The position numbers and the translations under genes were made by a program. Below, in pieces: positions 1 through 9,956 of a stretch of DNA of 45,119 bases. Numbering within the stretch: position 1 is the stretch's first letter; each line of letters opens with the position of its first letter. The DNA is from Bacteroidales bacterium (GTDB lineage Bacteria; Bacteroidota; Bacteroidia; Bacteroidales; UBA932), in contig JAFYME010000011.1 in assembly GCA_017556765.1 (NCBI GenBank), positions 1 through 45,119 on the forward strand, given 5' to 3'. A model generated the notes under the pieces. That model was not told the DNA's origin and searched no databases. It saw only the letters and a program-made list of their open reading frames with translations.

Positions 1-747
1 ACAGAAGCATCGCAGCCTTCTCCTCTACGCTTGGATAGAGTTCCTGCCCATCCCATGTCTGATAGATCTGACCTATGCTGCTATGGAAGGACTTGTCCTT
101 CTCGACTCCAAATAGCTGACTCTCCTTGAACTTTTCCTTCAGACTTTGTATTGCCTCCATCGCACTCTCATATGTCGCGCGGAACTTCTCCTGAAGGGTG
201 GTATCGGATATCTCAAGGCTCTGATAGTCATATGCATCCAGAGTATCCAGGGCATAGGTATAATCCTTTACGACCGCAAATAGCTCTTTGGCCTGCTGTT
301 CAGCCATAATCAGGTTCTGTCCAAACACATTCTCCAACAATCCCAAAGCACGCTTCAAGTCCTCGTACTTCTGCTCTGAAACAGCATTCTGGTTAACGGC
401 GTAACCTTTAAGCATATATTGCTTCAGAACGGAGGTCGCCCATTGTCTGAAGGCAGTGGCCCTTATTGAATTGACTCTATAGCCGACTGATATGATCACA
501 TCAAGGCTATAAAAGCAACCGGTTTGTCTGATTTTGCAATTTGCATTTTTTGCAAATTGCTTTTTTCATCTAATTCCCCAGATGAAAACACATTAACCAC
601 GTGACGGGATATTCCCGAAACATTAACCCCAAACAACTGAGCCATAGCCTTCTGCGTAGCCCAGATAGTTTCATTGGAAGCATCAACCATCGCCTCCATT
701 TTCACTAATCCGTCATCAGACTGATAGATTACCACATCGTTACTCAT
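1..747 (-). pseudogene. RhuM-family protein, frameshifted and cut by the window edge
   Basis: The N-terminal part (from the ATG at 745-747; a second ATG lies directly upstream at 748-750) reads MSNDVVIYQSDDG and then a helix-turn-helix-like stretch, WATQKAMAQLFGVNVSGISR. This is typical of RhuM (virulence protein / Fic-DOC-associated) proteins, which often sit beside type I restriction loci in Bacteroidota; their biochemical role is unknown. The frame stops at 496-498, but the family motif YSLDVIISVGYRVNSIRATA continues without interruption in the -1 frame, through RQWATSVLKQYMLKGYAVNQ and on to position 1 with no further stop. One T appears to be missing in the four-base run at 511-514 (AAAA on the plus strand). 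So this is either a decayed gene or a homopolymer sequencing error. The C-terminus lies outside the window. Confidence 0.85.
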
Positions 748-773
748 CATTAAAAACATTAAAATCACGAGGG

Positions 774-781
774 CAAATCTA
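774..781 (-). promoter_or_regulatory. Bacteroidota -7 box for the RhuM gene
   Basis: TAGATTTG on the minus strand fits TAnnTTTG and lies 27 bases before the start codon at 747. I see no clear -33 TTTG at the usual distance. Confidence 0.4.
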
Positions 782-1002
782 CACAACAAAATCAACACGT
801 AAAATATTGATTCTCAACAACTTTTTCGCCAAATAACTGAAGAGATATTATGATTACCTTATAATAGAATATTATTATATATATTTATAATATATACTAG
901 TATGATATATATAAGATTGATATGTAAAAACCAGTATGAACACTAATACAATATAGCAAAAAACACTTGAAAATCAACGTTTTAAATTTCGATATTCATG
1001 CA

Positions 1003-1010
1003 TACATTTG
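1003..1010 (+). promoter_or_regulatory. Bacteroidota -7 box
   Basis: TACATTTG fits TAnnTTTG and lies 28 bases before the ATG at 1039. About 19 bases upstream there is only a weak T-rich -33 candidate (TTTT at 980-983). The rest of 782-1002 is very AT-rich (runs of TATATA around 875-925) with no coding potential. Confidence 0.5.
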
Positions 1011-1038
1011 CCTCGTAAAATTTTAAAACACCATATGT

Positions 1039-1386
1039 ATGAAAAAGATTTTGGAAGTGCTGGAGTGCAGCAACGGAGAGTTGAAGTTCAACACGGATGT
1101 GGATGTGATCAAGGATCCGGAATCTGTCATCGACATTACTGGAAGAGCCATCTTCTGTATGGCAACGAAACTATGGGGCGGGAATGAGCATTCGGTCATT
1201 GCCATGATCAGAGCGTTATTCTCCGCAGATATGGCATTAAGCCCTGATAGAAAGACCGTCTGCAAAGGTATCGCAGAAGAGTCCAAGGTCCTGTATGAGA
1301 TATTCCAGAAGAGTCTCTCGCAATGCGGGAAAGTTCAGACTTTTCCTCCGGGGTTCGGCCCCAACATGAAGGGCAGGAAGAACTAA
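1039..1386 (+). CDS. Small protein of unknown function
   Basis: This 115-residue protein starts MKKILEVLECSNGELKF and has no signal peptide or membrane segment. It looks like a compact alpha/beta protein with a hydrophobic middle (AIFCMATKLWGG, VIAMIRALFSADMAL) and a short basic tail with PGFGPNMKGRKN. I do not recognise the family. It is accepted as real because it has a good -7 box 28 bases upstream, an ATG start, and codon use like its neighbours. It stands alone, convergent with the peptidase gene, and the two share the hairpin at 1400-1429. No function is proposed. Confidence 0.6.
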   Translation: MKKILEVLECSNGELKFNTDVDVIKDPESVIDITGRAIFCMATKLWGGNEHSVIAMIRALFSADMALSPDRKTVCKGIAEESKVLYEIFQKSLSQCGKVQTFPPGFGPNMKGRKN

Positions 1387-1394
1387 CCGACACA

Positions 1395-1429
1395 AAAAAC
1401 TCCCGAAACAGAAAAAACCGTCCCGGGAG
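1395..1429 (-). terminator. Intrinsic terminator of the M13 peptidase gene
   Basis: Arms CTCCCG (1400-1405) and CGGGAG (1424-1429) are separated by an 18-base loop. Read on the minus strand, the stem is followed by TTTTTT, so it serves the minus-strand gene ending at 1453. On the plus strand there is no T run after the stem. Confidence 0.7.
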
Positions 1430-1452
1430 CATCAAAATCAATATGTAACCGC

Positions 1453-3486
1453 TTACCAGATGACCACTCTCTCCTCCTCAGGAAGGAACATGGCTCCGTC
1501 GGTGATACCGAAGGCTTCGTAGAATGTCGCTACGTTGCGCAGGGTCGCGTTCACGCGGTTCTTGCCGAGCGAATGAACGTCAACCTTTGTAAGGCGGGCA
1601 GCCTCCTCGTCACGGATGTTCTGGCCCCAGATCGTAGCATATGACAGGTAGAAGCGCTGGGCTGCTGTGAAACCGTCGATCGGCTCCGGCTCGCCGTTAC
1701 CCTCGAATGAGTTCTGGAGAGCCGTGTAGGCCACTCTAAGACCGCCCTGGTCAGCGATGTTCTCGCCGAGAGAAAGAGCGCCGTCTGCCATAAGGGCCGG
1801 CTGGCCGTCCTTTGCAGGGAGGATCACGATCTTGTTGAACTGATCCACAAGAATGTCTGTACGATCCTTGAATGCGGCCGCATCAGCCTCTGTCCACCAG
1901 TTGAACATGTTGCCGTCCTTGTCGAACTGGCGTCCCTGGTCGTCGAATCCGTGGGTCATCTCATGACCGATCACCACTCCGATGGCTCCGTAATTCACAG
2001 CATCGTCAGCCGATGAATTGTAGAACGGCGGCTGGAGGATGGCTGCAGGGAAGCAGATCTCGTTGGTAGTCGGGTTGTAGTATGCATTGACTGTCTGAGG
2101 CGACATGAACCACTTTTCGCGGTCGACCTCCTTGCCAAGGTCAGCAAGGTTATCCGCAGTATACCATGCGCTCGCACGCTTGATGTTCTCCCAGTATGAA
2201 GCCTTAGGATCGATGGTCAATGTAGAATAATCCTTCCACTTGTCAGGATATCCGATCTTGACTGTGAATGTGTTGAGCTTCTCATGGGCCTTTGCCTTAG
2301 TCTCGTCCGACATCCACTCAAGGGCATCAATGCGCTGACCGAGAGCAACCTGAAGGTTCTTCACCATCTGAGTCATGCGCGCCTTGTCGCTTTCAGGGAA
2401 ATACTTCTTTACATACACCTGACCGATCGCCTCTGAAAGAAGGCTGTTAGGAACCGCCATCGCACGCTTCCAGCGCGGACGCATCTCCTGCTGGCCGGAC
2501 ATCTGGCGGCCGAAGAAATCGAAATGAGCGGCATAGAGCTCGTCGCCTACATAGCCTGCAGCGCTTGAGATCACGCTTGCAGCAAGGTAAGCCTTGACTG
2601 TCTCGATATCCTCATTGTTCAAAAGTCCGATGACTGCCTCGAGAACCTCAGGCTGTCCGACACTCACCTTGTCGAAATCACCGATTCCCATCTGGCCGAA
2701 ATACGCATTCCAGTTGAAATCAGGATACTTTGCAAGGAGCTCGTCCTTTGTCATAGGATTGTAGTTTGCAGTCACGTCGCGAAGCTCCACATTGCTGCGG
2801 AACGCCTCGGCCATCTTTGTCTCGAATGCAAGCACCTTCTCTGCCTCCGCAGCTGCATCAGCGCTGCCGATCATAGAGAATGCCTTTGTGAGCCACTGTA
2901 CATATCCATCACGAAGCGCCTGATTCTCAGCCGCAAGATAATAGTCACGGTTGCCCATTCCGAGACCGGCCTGATCAATGTAAAGCACATTCATTGTGCT
3001 GTTGAGAAGGTCGGCGCTTACACCTGTGCTGAACATCGGGTTGCTCGAGCATGTGTGGATGATGGCCAGAGCATAAGGAAGGTGCTCACGGGCATTCACC
3101 GACATGAGTCTGTCGATATCGGCCTTCAAAGGCGCAACGCCCTCGTTGTTGAGGCGTGTGGAATCAAGACCCATTGTATAGAGGTCGGCGATCTTCTGAT
3201 CTACAGTGCCCGGCTTTGCCTTTGTCTTTGCGATGTCGGCGAAAAGGTCATTCAGACGCACCTCGTTGGTCTCACGAAGCTGGTCGAACGTACCGTAGCG
3301 GGCAAATTCAGGCTTGAGCGGGTTTGCAGCCTGCCATCCGCCTGTCGCATACTGATAGAAGTCGTCCTTGAGAGATACGGTCTCATCAAAGTTCGCACGG
3401 TCGATTGCAGGCACTTCCTCAGCCTGCTTCACATTGCATCCTGCCATAAGTGCAATAGTTGAAAATGTCAATAATAGCTTCTTCAT
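1453..3486 (-). CDS. pepO: M13 family zinc metallopeptidase, lipoprotein (PepO-like)
   Basis: This is an endopeptidase of the neprilysin/PepO family, which cleaves oligopeptides; it is probably anchored in the periplasm or outer membrane. The chosen start at 3486 gives MKKLLLTFSTIALMAGCNVK, a signal peptide with lipobox MAGC. The longer upstream frame (to 3549) adds 21 unrelated residues and is rejected. The protein is 677 residues, the normal family length. Zinc motif HEMTH is at residues 508-512 (preceded by VVIG), the third ligand is Glu575 in GENIADQGG, with Asp579 four residues on. The substrate-binding NAYYNP motif is present upstream of the zinc site. The C-terminus ends VVIW, as in bacterial members that lack the C-terminal cysteine. 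It is apparently monocistronic, with a terminator just downstream and the lipocalin gene upstream on the same strand. Confidence 0.95.
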   Translation of the reverse strand: MKKLLLTFSTIALMAGCNVKQAEEVPAIDRANFDETVSLKDDFYQYATGGWQAANPLKPEFARYGTFDQLRETNEVRLNDLFADIAKTKAKPGTVDQKIADLYTMGLDSTRLNNEGVAPLKADIDRLMSVNAREHLPYALAIIHTCSSNPMFSTGVSADLLNSTMNVLYIDQAGLGMGNRDYYLAAENQALRDGYVQWLTKAFSMIGSADAAAEAEKVLAFETKMAEAFRSNVELRDVTANYNPMTKDELLAKYPDFNWNAYFGQMGIGDFDKVSVGQPEVLEAVIGLLNNEDIETVKAYLAASVISSAAGYVGDELYAAHFDFFGRQMSGQQEMRPRWKRAMAVPNSLLSEAIGQVYVKKYFPESDKARMTQMVKNLQVALGQRIDALEWMSDETKAKAHEKLNTFTVKIGYPDKWKDYSTLTIDPKASYWENIKRASAWYTADNLADLGKEVDREKWFMSPQTVNAYYNPTTNEICFPAAILQPPFYNSSADDAVNYGAIGVVIGHEMTHGFDDQGRQFDKDGNMFNWWTEADAAAFKDRTDILVDQFNKIVILPAKDGQPALMADGALSLGENIADQGGLRVAYTALQNSFEGNGEPEPIDGFTAAQRFYLSYATIWGQNIRDEEAARLTKVDVHSLGKNRVNATLRNVATFYEAFGITDGAMFLPEEERVVIW

Positions 3487-3558
3487 AATATCATGTAATA
3501 TCTTGTTCATCAGATTCAAGGACGCAAATCTAATGAATTTTCCGCACACGGCAAGCGA

Positions 3559-4104
3559 CTATTTTTCAGACTCCAAGGCATCGATATTACGGCCCTGATC
3601 GACCCAGATAAGCTTGGAAGTATCATAGCCTCGTGCCTGGGCCTCGTCGAGGATTGCCTGCAGGAGGTCAGGATCGGGAACCGGGGTGCGGGAGAGAATC
3701 CACAGATAGTTGTCCGACTTGCTTCCGACAAGCGAGATCTGGTAATTCTCATCGACCATCATGACATTGTAGTCGGAATAGAAAAAGAGGAAGAAAGACA
3801 CCCGCAAGGCACCTGGCTCCCCCACAGGGTCAGGATACTTCGCCTTGCCTTCCGCCACCTTATACTTGCCGTTCTTCCAGCCGGTGTTCAGGACCACGAC
3901 CTTGCCGTCATCCTCCAGGATGTATTGGGCCATGGTATTGTCCATGCCCCGCTCAAAGCTGTGGTCGTAACGGGCAATCTCATACCACACTCCCAGGTAG
4001 CGAGAAAGGTCAAACTCGTCGACAGTAGAGTTGTCAAAATCCTTCGTACATGCCGATACCGGAATGGCTGCTGCGACAAGAGCCGCAAAAATCAAACGTT
4101 TCAT
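3559..4104 (-). CDS. blc: Lipocalin family lipoprotein (Blc-like)
   Basis: This 181-residue protein begins with a lipoprotein signal peptide ending VSAC (Cys19), then the lipocalin signature YLGVWYEIARYDHSFERG. The rest matches bacterial Blc: a YSDYNVMMVDENYQ strand and a C-terminal ILSRTPVPDPDLL segment before the last helix. Blc proteins bind fatty acids and lysophospholipids at the outer membrane and are often stress induced. That role is inferred from family membership. The gene lies 72 bases upstream of the peptidase start on the same strand, so they could share a transcript. Confidence 0.93.
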   Translation of the reverse strand: MKRLIFAALVAAAIPVSACTKDFDNSTVDEFDLSRYLGVWYEIARYDHSFERGMDNTMAQYILEDDGKVVVLNTGWKNGKYKVAEGKAKYPDPVGEPGALRVSFFLFFYSDYNVMMVDENYQISLVGSKSDNYLWILSRTPVPDPDLLQAILDEAQARGYDTSKLIWVDQGRNIDALESEK

Positions 4105-4225
4105 AACACTGATGTATTTAAAAATTAATCACGTCGGGGCCAAAAACAAAAACCATTCCCCTCCGATCTTTCAAATTTGCAAGCCTTTGTATCAGCAACA
4201 GACACATATATTATGGAATAATCAC

Positions 4226-4233
4226 TATTTTTG
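4226..4233 (+). promoter_or_regulatory. Bacteroidota -7 box before the GH3 gene
   Basis: TATTTTTG fits TAnnTTTG, 33 bases before the ATG at 4267. No convincing -33 element is seen at 17-23 bases upstream. Confidence 0.45.
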
Positions 4234-4266
4234 AAAAATAAAAGAAAACACTAAAAACTATAACAC

Positions 4267-7200
4267 ATGAAACTTCTGACAATGCTTCTTTTCCTTTTCC
4301 TCAACCCTATGCCGGAAGAGGAAAAGACACCGATCTATCAGAACACGAACTACTCTTATGAAGAAAGAGCCGTGGATCTGGTATCACGCCTTACACTCGA
4401 GGAAAAGCAAAGCCTCCTGGGCAACAACATGGCCGCAGTCCCAAGACTGGGAGTACGCCAGTACAACGTCTGGAGCGAGGCTCTCCACGGAGTGCTCGCA
4501 GGAGCCAACCCGTCAGTAGGCCTTCAGGGCCCGACATCTTACCCTAACAGCGTCGCTCTCGGATCGTCATGGGATCCGGAACTTCTTGAAAAAGAAGCGA
4601 ATGCGATTGCAGACGAAGCAAGAGCGATCTTCCAGACCGGCACAAAGGGCCTCACATTCTGGTCGCCTGTAGTAGAGCCGGTACGCGACCCAAGGTGGGG
4701 AAGAACCGGAGAGTCTTACGGAGAGGATCCATTCCTTTCTGCAGTGATGTCCGGCGCATATGTACGCGGACTCATGGGCGACGACCCTGACTACATGAAG
4801 GCCGTTCCATGCGCAAAGCATTACTTCGCGAACAACAGCGAGTTCAACCGCCACGTAGGCAGCTCGGACATGGACAGCAGGGACATGAGGGAGTTCTACC
4901 TCTACCCTTACAAGGAGCTCATCGAGAATGACGACCTTCCGTCCATCATGACTTCATACAACGCCGTGAACCATGTACCTACGTCTGCAAGCGCATACTA
5001 CGTCGACACAATCGCACGCCGTACATACGGAATGAAGGGATATGTGACAGGAGACTGTGCAGCGATCGAGGACATCTACACAGGACATTACTACGTCGAG
5101 ACAGCCGAGGAAGCTACTGCAGCAGGTCTCAAGACCGGAGTAGACTCTGACTGCGGAAGCGTATATCAGAGATCAGCGATCAGCGCGCTCGAGCAGGGCC
5201 TGATCACAATGGCAGACATCGACAAGGCCCTTGTAAACGTATTCACTATCCGTATGCGTACAGGAGAGTTCGACCCTGAGTCGATGGTGACTTACTCCCT
5301 CCTTCCTGCAAGCACAGTAAACGCAGAGAGATATCAGGCTCTTGCTGAGGAAGTTGCGACAAGGACTCCTGTACTTCTCAAGGATGAGATCGTAGCGGGA
5401 ACCGACGACAGAGCCCTCCCTCTCAAGGCTTCAGAGATCAAGTCCATCGCCCTGATCGGTCCTCAGGCCGACAAGGTATAGCTCGGACCATACTCAGGAC
5501 GTCCTGAAGAGAGCAGCCGCATCAGCCCTTACAAGGGTATCAGCGACTATCTCGCGAAGCGCAATCCGGGCGTAGAGGTGAAGCTCGCATCAGGCGGAAG
5601 CACAAAGAGCAAGAGCAACCTCCTTTATGTAGCTTATTTCGAGCTCACAAAGACAGACGGAACAGTCACAAGACATGACGCGACCAAGTTCAGCGCATGC
5701 TCTGACGGCATCACAGTAGGTTCGGGAATGGGAACAGAGGAGCAGGTACGCTCTATCGACGACGGTTCATGGACAGCATATGAAAACATCGACCTCACAA
5801 ATGTGGAGAAGATCACATTCGGAGTGAACATCCCTACAGAGGGCGGTATCATCGAGGCCCATGTAGACTCTCCAAGCGGTAACCTCATCAGCACTCTCGA
5901 GGCCACAAAGGCTTCAGGAAAGCCTGTAGGAGGCGTTTACGGAGCCAGCACCCCTATGGAGGAGAAGGTCCTCAGACTCGGTGTGAACGAGCCTAAGACA
6001 GTTTATCTCGTGTACAAGGCTCCTGCAGACGACGAGATCGACCCTGAGACGCTCAAGGCGGCAAAAGAGTCTGACGTAGCGATCGTATTCGTAGGAACAG
6101 ACGAGAACACAGCGACAGAGGAGGCAGACCGTCTCACTCTCGACCTCCCTGGCAACCAGGTGAACCTCATCAAGGCTGTAGCGGCCGTAAACAAGCATAC
6201 CATCGTCGTGATGCAGACCCTCGGATGTGTGGAAGTGGAGGAATTCAAGAACCTCGAGAACATCCCGGGCATCATCTGGACAGGTTACAACGGTCAGGCG
6301 CAGGGTCCGGCTATTGCAAAGGTGCTCTTCGGAGACGTTACTCCTGGCGGTAAGCTCAACGCAACATGGTACAAGAGCGTGAAGGATCTCCCTGCTATCA
6401 CAGACTACACCCTCCGTGGAGGAGAAGGCAAGAACGGACGTACCCTCTGGTACTTCGACAAGCCGGTTTCATATGAGTTCGGATACGGTATTTCATATAC
6501 TACATTCGAGTACTCGAACTTCCGCATCAGCCGCACAAGCATCACTCCTGACGACAAGCTTACAATCAGCGTGGACGTGAAGAACACAGGAAGCTACGAC
6601 GGAGACGAGGTCGTTCAGATCTACGTGACAACACCGGACAGCCCTGCATCGGCACAGCGTCCTATCAAGAGGCTCAAGGGCTTCCAGAGAGTGACTATCC
6701 CTGTAGGACAGACCAAGACCGTAAGCATCGACATCGACTGCTCAGACCTCTGGTTCTGGGACATGGAGGCCGACAGGATGACTTACGACAAGGGAAGATA
6801 TGTATTTGAAGTAGGCTCATCTTCAAAGGACATCAGAGGCACAGTTACAGCGACAATGACAGCTTCAGAGATCACTCCTGAGCTCAAGACAGTCGTTGCC
6901 GACTGCGGAGTTTCAGTCCTCAGAGCCGGCGAGACAGCTCAGATCTCATACACAGCATGCCTCAACAACGACTCATTCATCAATGTCAGCGAGACCAAGG
7001 CAAGCTACAGAACAAACAACGACGCAGTCGTGACTATCGACGCTGACGGCAAGCTCAAGGCTGCAGGTCAGGGAGTTGCAACTGTCTACGTCGACGTCAC
7101 ATGGAACGGCAAGACAGTAACTGCGTCATTCTCTGTGAAGGTAATGCCAGATCTTTCTCTTGCGACTCTCAAGGTTGCCGGAAAGTCATACCTCAAGGCT

Positions 7201-8028
7201 GGAGTCAACCAGTACAGCATCGTACGCAAGGCCTCTTCAAAGGCTCCTGCAGTCACTGCAACAGCAAAGGATCCTTCTGTCAGAGTAGTGGTCGAGCAGG
7301 CATCGGCGGTTCCGGGCACAGCAGTCATCAGCGTGATCGATGACGTGACTTCAGACAAAGCCGTATATCTTGTAAACTTCGGAACAAAGGCAGTTTCTGA
7401 CGAGTTCAAGAACGCTCCGTCATCAGTATGGACAGTACTCGGAGAGAACAAGGACGGCTGGAAGGTTCAGTCAGGAGCCCTCGCTATCACAACAGCTGCA
7501 GGCGACGTGACCCTTGCCAACAACAACGCGACTAACGTATTCGTCCAGAGCGCGAACACAGACTGGACAGTCGACACAAAGCTCACATGCTCCGAGACTC
7601 CGGGAATGCCGGCTCAGAATGCAGGAATCATCGCTTATCAGGACGACGACAACTTCGTGAAGCTTGTATACAGCGCACAGATGTTCAGAAGAGGCGGCCA
7701 AGGAGGCGGAGCGATACAGCTTTCAAGCGAGGAGAACGGATACTCAAAGGCAAGCGTAAATACAACTCCTGAAGGTATCGAGAACAACGTCGTATGGCTC
7801 AGACTTCAGAAGAAGGGCGACGTCTATACAGCATTCTATTCTGCAGACGGAAAGAAGTTCGTAGAGGCAGGAAAGCTTGAGACAGGCCTCAAGGACATCA
7901 AGGCCGGCGTCATCGCATGTGACGGAGTAATGCCATCATTCGGCGGCTTCAGACGCGGAGCGATGCCGATGGCAGACCCTAAGCCGATGACAGCTTCATT
8001 CGACTACTTCAGGATCATTTCCAAGTAA
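4267..8028 (+). pseudogene. GH3 beta-xylosidase/beta-glucosidase, interrupted by an in-frame TAG
   Basis: The frame encodes 404 residues, a TAG at 5479-5481 (codon 405), and then continues in the same frame to 8028 (about 1253 codons in all). Domains in order: a short hydrophobic N-terminus; the GH3 barrel with KH at 184-185 and nucleophile Asp263 in YVTGDCAAIED; the GH3 C-terminal sandwich split by a CBM6-like insert (GGIIEAHVDSPSGNLI, about 5840-5890); an FnIII-like domain (SYEFGYGISYTTFEYSNF); a Big_2-like Ig domain; a second Ig-like domain; and a C-terminal concanavalin-like domain (VSDEFKNAPSSVW onward). Homologues have Gln where the TAG falls (context GPQADKV, stop, LGPYSG), so a CAG to TAG change is likely. 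No good start codon follows the TAG, and the first half alone lacks the second GH3 domain. The intact form would act on xylo- or gluco-oligosaccharides outside the inner membrane. Confidence 0.9.
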
Positions 8029-8033
8029 CATTG

Positions 8034-8942
8034 ATGAAGCGGTTGCTTATCATAATCATGATTACTCTGATCGGGCCCCTGGTCCGGTCAGAGTATTCTG
8101 CTTATGGACAGCCGTATCTTGACGTGGAAGCTTTCGGGGAAGGATTTGCAGTCCTCGAAGCGGACGACAAGATCCATTTCTACAATTCCGCCTCGGAGCA
8201 GACCTCAACAATACAGACAGAAGGAGTGAGCGGAGCGAAATTCATGTGTTCCGTATCCGACGCCTTGGTAATCGCCGGCGAGACTTACCTCTCCTGCCTT
8301 CTGGATGGCAGATGGCTGCCTATGGATGTGCCCGAAACGAGCAGAATAACCTGCCTGACAGCATTTTACGGAGGAGTCATGGCGGCTACAGAAGACGGAA
8401 AGTTCCTTTTCTGGGGAAGTCCTTTCGACAAGGCTCAGATCATCAAGACTGAAGTATCTGGCAGATTCATAGATATGGACTCATTCGCAGACCGCTGCTA
8501 CGCCGTGACGGACCGTTCGGAATTCGTGTCCATCGGCCTTAACCTCCACCCGAACACCTTTGACTTCAACGCCTATTACTCAGAGTATTACGGAGAGATC
8601 GACATAGTATCCGTCGCCGCCGGAGCGACCTCCGTATGCATCACCGGAAACCGTGGTGACGAAAGTCCAGCCGCCTTCATTTCCTCAAACGGAAACGTAT
8701 GGAGCGAAAGGGCTTTCGATTATCTGGAGAGCGGAAGCCAGAAATACATGGACAAGAAAACAATAACAGCCGCCTACAGGGAGTATGACGACTGTTACGT
8801 GATATTATGTGAAGAAGGTGTCATATTCCACCTTCCGGCTTGCTCCCACTGCAATTATCCGATATTCAGCAACTCCGGACGTCTTACATCCTTGGCCTTC
8901 AACGGCAAGTCTTTCATGGCAGTCGGAGAAACCATCTACTAG
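8034..8942 (+). CDS. Secreted protein of unknown function, possibly beta-propeller
   Basis: The chosen start is the ATG at 8034, which gives MKRLLIIIMITLIGPLVRSE, a signal peptide; a TTG directly before it could add one residue. The mature protein of about 280 residues has repeated short strands with small-residue turns (VLEADDKIHFYNSA, MAATEDGKFLFWGS, FISSNGNVWSERAF, LAFNGKSFMAVGE). This resembles the blades of a propeller or of photosystem-assembly-like repeats. I do not recognise a named family. It begins 5 bases after the GH3 stop, so it was probably co-transcribed with that gene. Its TAG stop overlaps the TAG of the convergent dehydrogenase gene. Confidence 0.75.
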   Translation: MKRLLIIIMITLIGPLVRSEYSAYGQPYLDVEAFGEGFAVLEADDKIHFYNSASEQTSTIQTEGVSGAKFMCSVSDALVIAGETYLSCLLDGRWLPMDVPETSRITCLTAFYGGVMAATEDGKFLFWGSPFDKAQIIKTEVSGRFIDMDSFADRCYAVTDRSEFVSIGLNLHPNTFDFNAYYSEYYGEIDIVSVAAGATSVCITGNRGDESPAAFISSNGNVWSERAFDYLESGSQKYMDKKTITAAYREYDDCYVILCEEGVIFHLPACSHCNYPIFSNSGRLTSLAFNGKSFMAVGETIY

Positions 8943-9955
8943 AATCTCAAAAGTATTCTGAATACCTTTCCCGGAGCATCCGCCCAGCGGTCCATCGCAT
9001 CCTTTGCCTCATCCGGGCTCACCGTCATGGACACAAGCCTATCCACAGGGCACTCTCCTCTCTGCATGTACCTGATGACCGCACGGAAATCTTCCGGCAT
9101 GGCATTTCGCGAACCTCTGATATCCAGTTCCTTCTGCACGAAGTACTTGGTCTGGAACGAAACTTCGGTATTCGCATAGCCTATGCATACGACCCTTCCT
9201 GTAAATGCGACCTCATCGACAGCCATCCTGTATGTAAACGGATTTCCGACAGCCTCTATGATCACATCAGGGCCAGTTCCGGCAGTGATTTCCTGAAGCT
9301 TCGCATGGACATCCTCGGTCATGGTGTTGATCGTATGCGCAGCTCCCATCTGACGTGCCAAAGCAAGCTTTTCATCGTCGATATCAGCCGCGATAACGGT
9401 AGCTCCGCGAAGTACGGAACGTACCACCGCACCAAGTCCTACCATTCCGCAACCGATCACCATAACTGTATCGATGTCGCAGACCGCACCTCTTGCCGCA
9501 GCATGGAAACCCACGCTCATAGGCTCCACAAGGGCACATGTACGTGCATCCAGCCCCTCTGCAGGGATAATCTTGGTCCATGGAAGGGCCATCTTCTCCC
9601 TCATCGCTCCGTTTCTCTGCACTCCGAGAGTCTCGTTGAACTGGCATGCATTCGCCCTTCCGTTCCTGCATGAAGGGCACTTTCCGCAAGCTGTGTATGG
9701 ATTTACGGTCACGGTCATTCCCGGCCTTATGATGTCAGGCACAGCTTCTCCGACCTTCTCGACCACAGCGCCGATCTCATGTCCCGGGATCACCGGAAGC
9801 TTCACCAGAGGGTTGCGGCCCAGATATGTATTCAGATCGGATCCGCAGAATCCGACATATTCAAGACGGACGATCACCTCATCCGCCGCAGGTACAGGCT
9901 CATCCATATGGACAAGGCCCATCTGCCTTTCACCGTTTATGTTTATAGCTTTCAT
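8939..9955 (-). CDS. Zinc-dependent dehydrogenase, probable L-galactonate 5-dehydrogenase
   Basis: This is a 338-residue medium-chain dehydrogenase. The catalytic zinc site is GFCGSDLNTYLGR with PGHEIG. The structural zinc site has four cysteines in CGKCPSCRNGRANAC. The Rossmann fold is MVIGCGMVGLGAV. By context it is the last step of the L-galactose operon: oxidation of L-galactonate to D-tagaturonate with NAD+, which would feed the hexuronate pathway. This assignment follows the order of the characterised Bacteroides vulgatus set (Bvu0219 dehydrogenase, Bvu0220 lactonase, Bvu0222 L-galactonate dehydrogenase). The family also contains threonine, sorbitol and other polyol dehydrogenases, so sequence alone does not fix the substrate. 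Only 1 base separates it from the permease gene upstream. Confidence 0.85.
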   Translation of the reverse strand: MKAININGERQMGLVHMDEPVPAADEVIVRLEYVGFCGSDLNTYLGRNPLVKLPVIPGHEIGAVVEKVGEAVPDIIRPGMTVTVNPYTACGKCPSCRNGRANACQFNETLGVQRNGAMREKMALPWTKIIPAEGLDARTCALVEPMSVGFHAAARGAVCDIDTVMVIGCGMVGLGAVVRSVLRGATVIAADIDDEKLALARQMGAAHTINTMTEDVHAKLQEITAGTGPDVIIEAVGNPFTYRMAVDEVAFTGRVVCIGYANTEVSFQTKYFVQKELDIRGSRNAMPEDFRAVIRYMQRGECPVDRLVSMTVSPDEAKDAMDRWADAPGKVFRILLRF

Positions 9956-9956
9956 C

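Noticed and set aside
5479-5481. Recoding of TAG as an amino acid across the genome
   Set aside because: At least five nearby genes end naturally with TAG, so general reassignment is unlikely.
5578-8028. Second half of GH3 as an independent gene starting at GTG 5578
   Set aside because: The frame is continuous with the first half, the GTG has no promoter or ribosome site, and the domain would be cut in its middle.
8840-9673. Plus-strand open frame of 277 codons opposite the zinc dehydrogenase gene
   Set aside because: It lies antisense to a clear dehydrogenase with conserved motifs; its product is rich in His, Arg and Ser with no domain.
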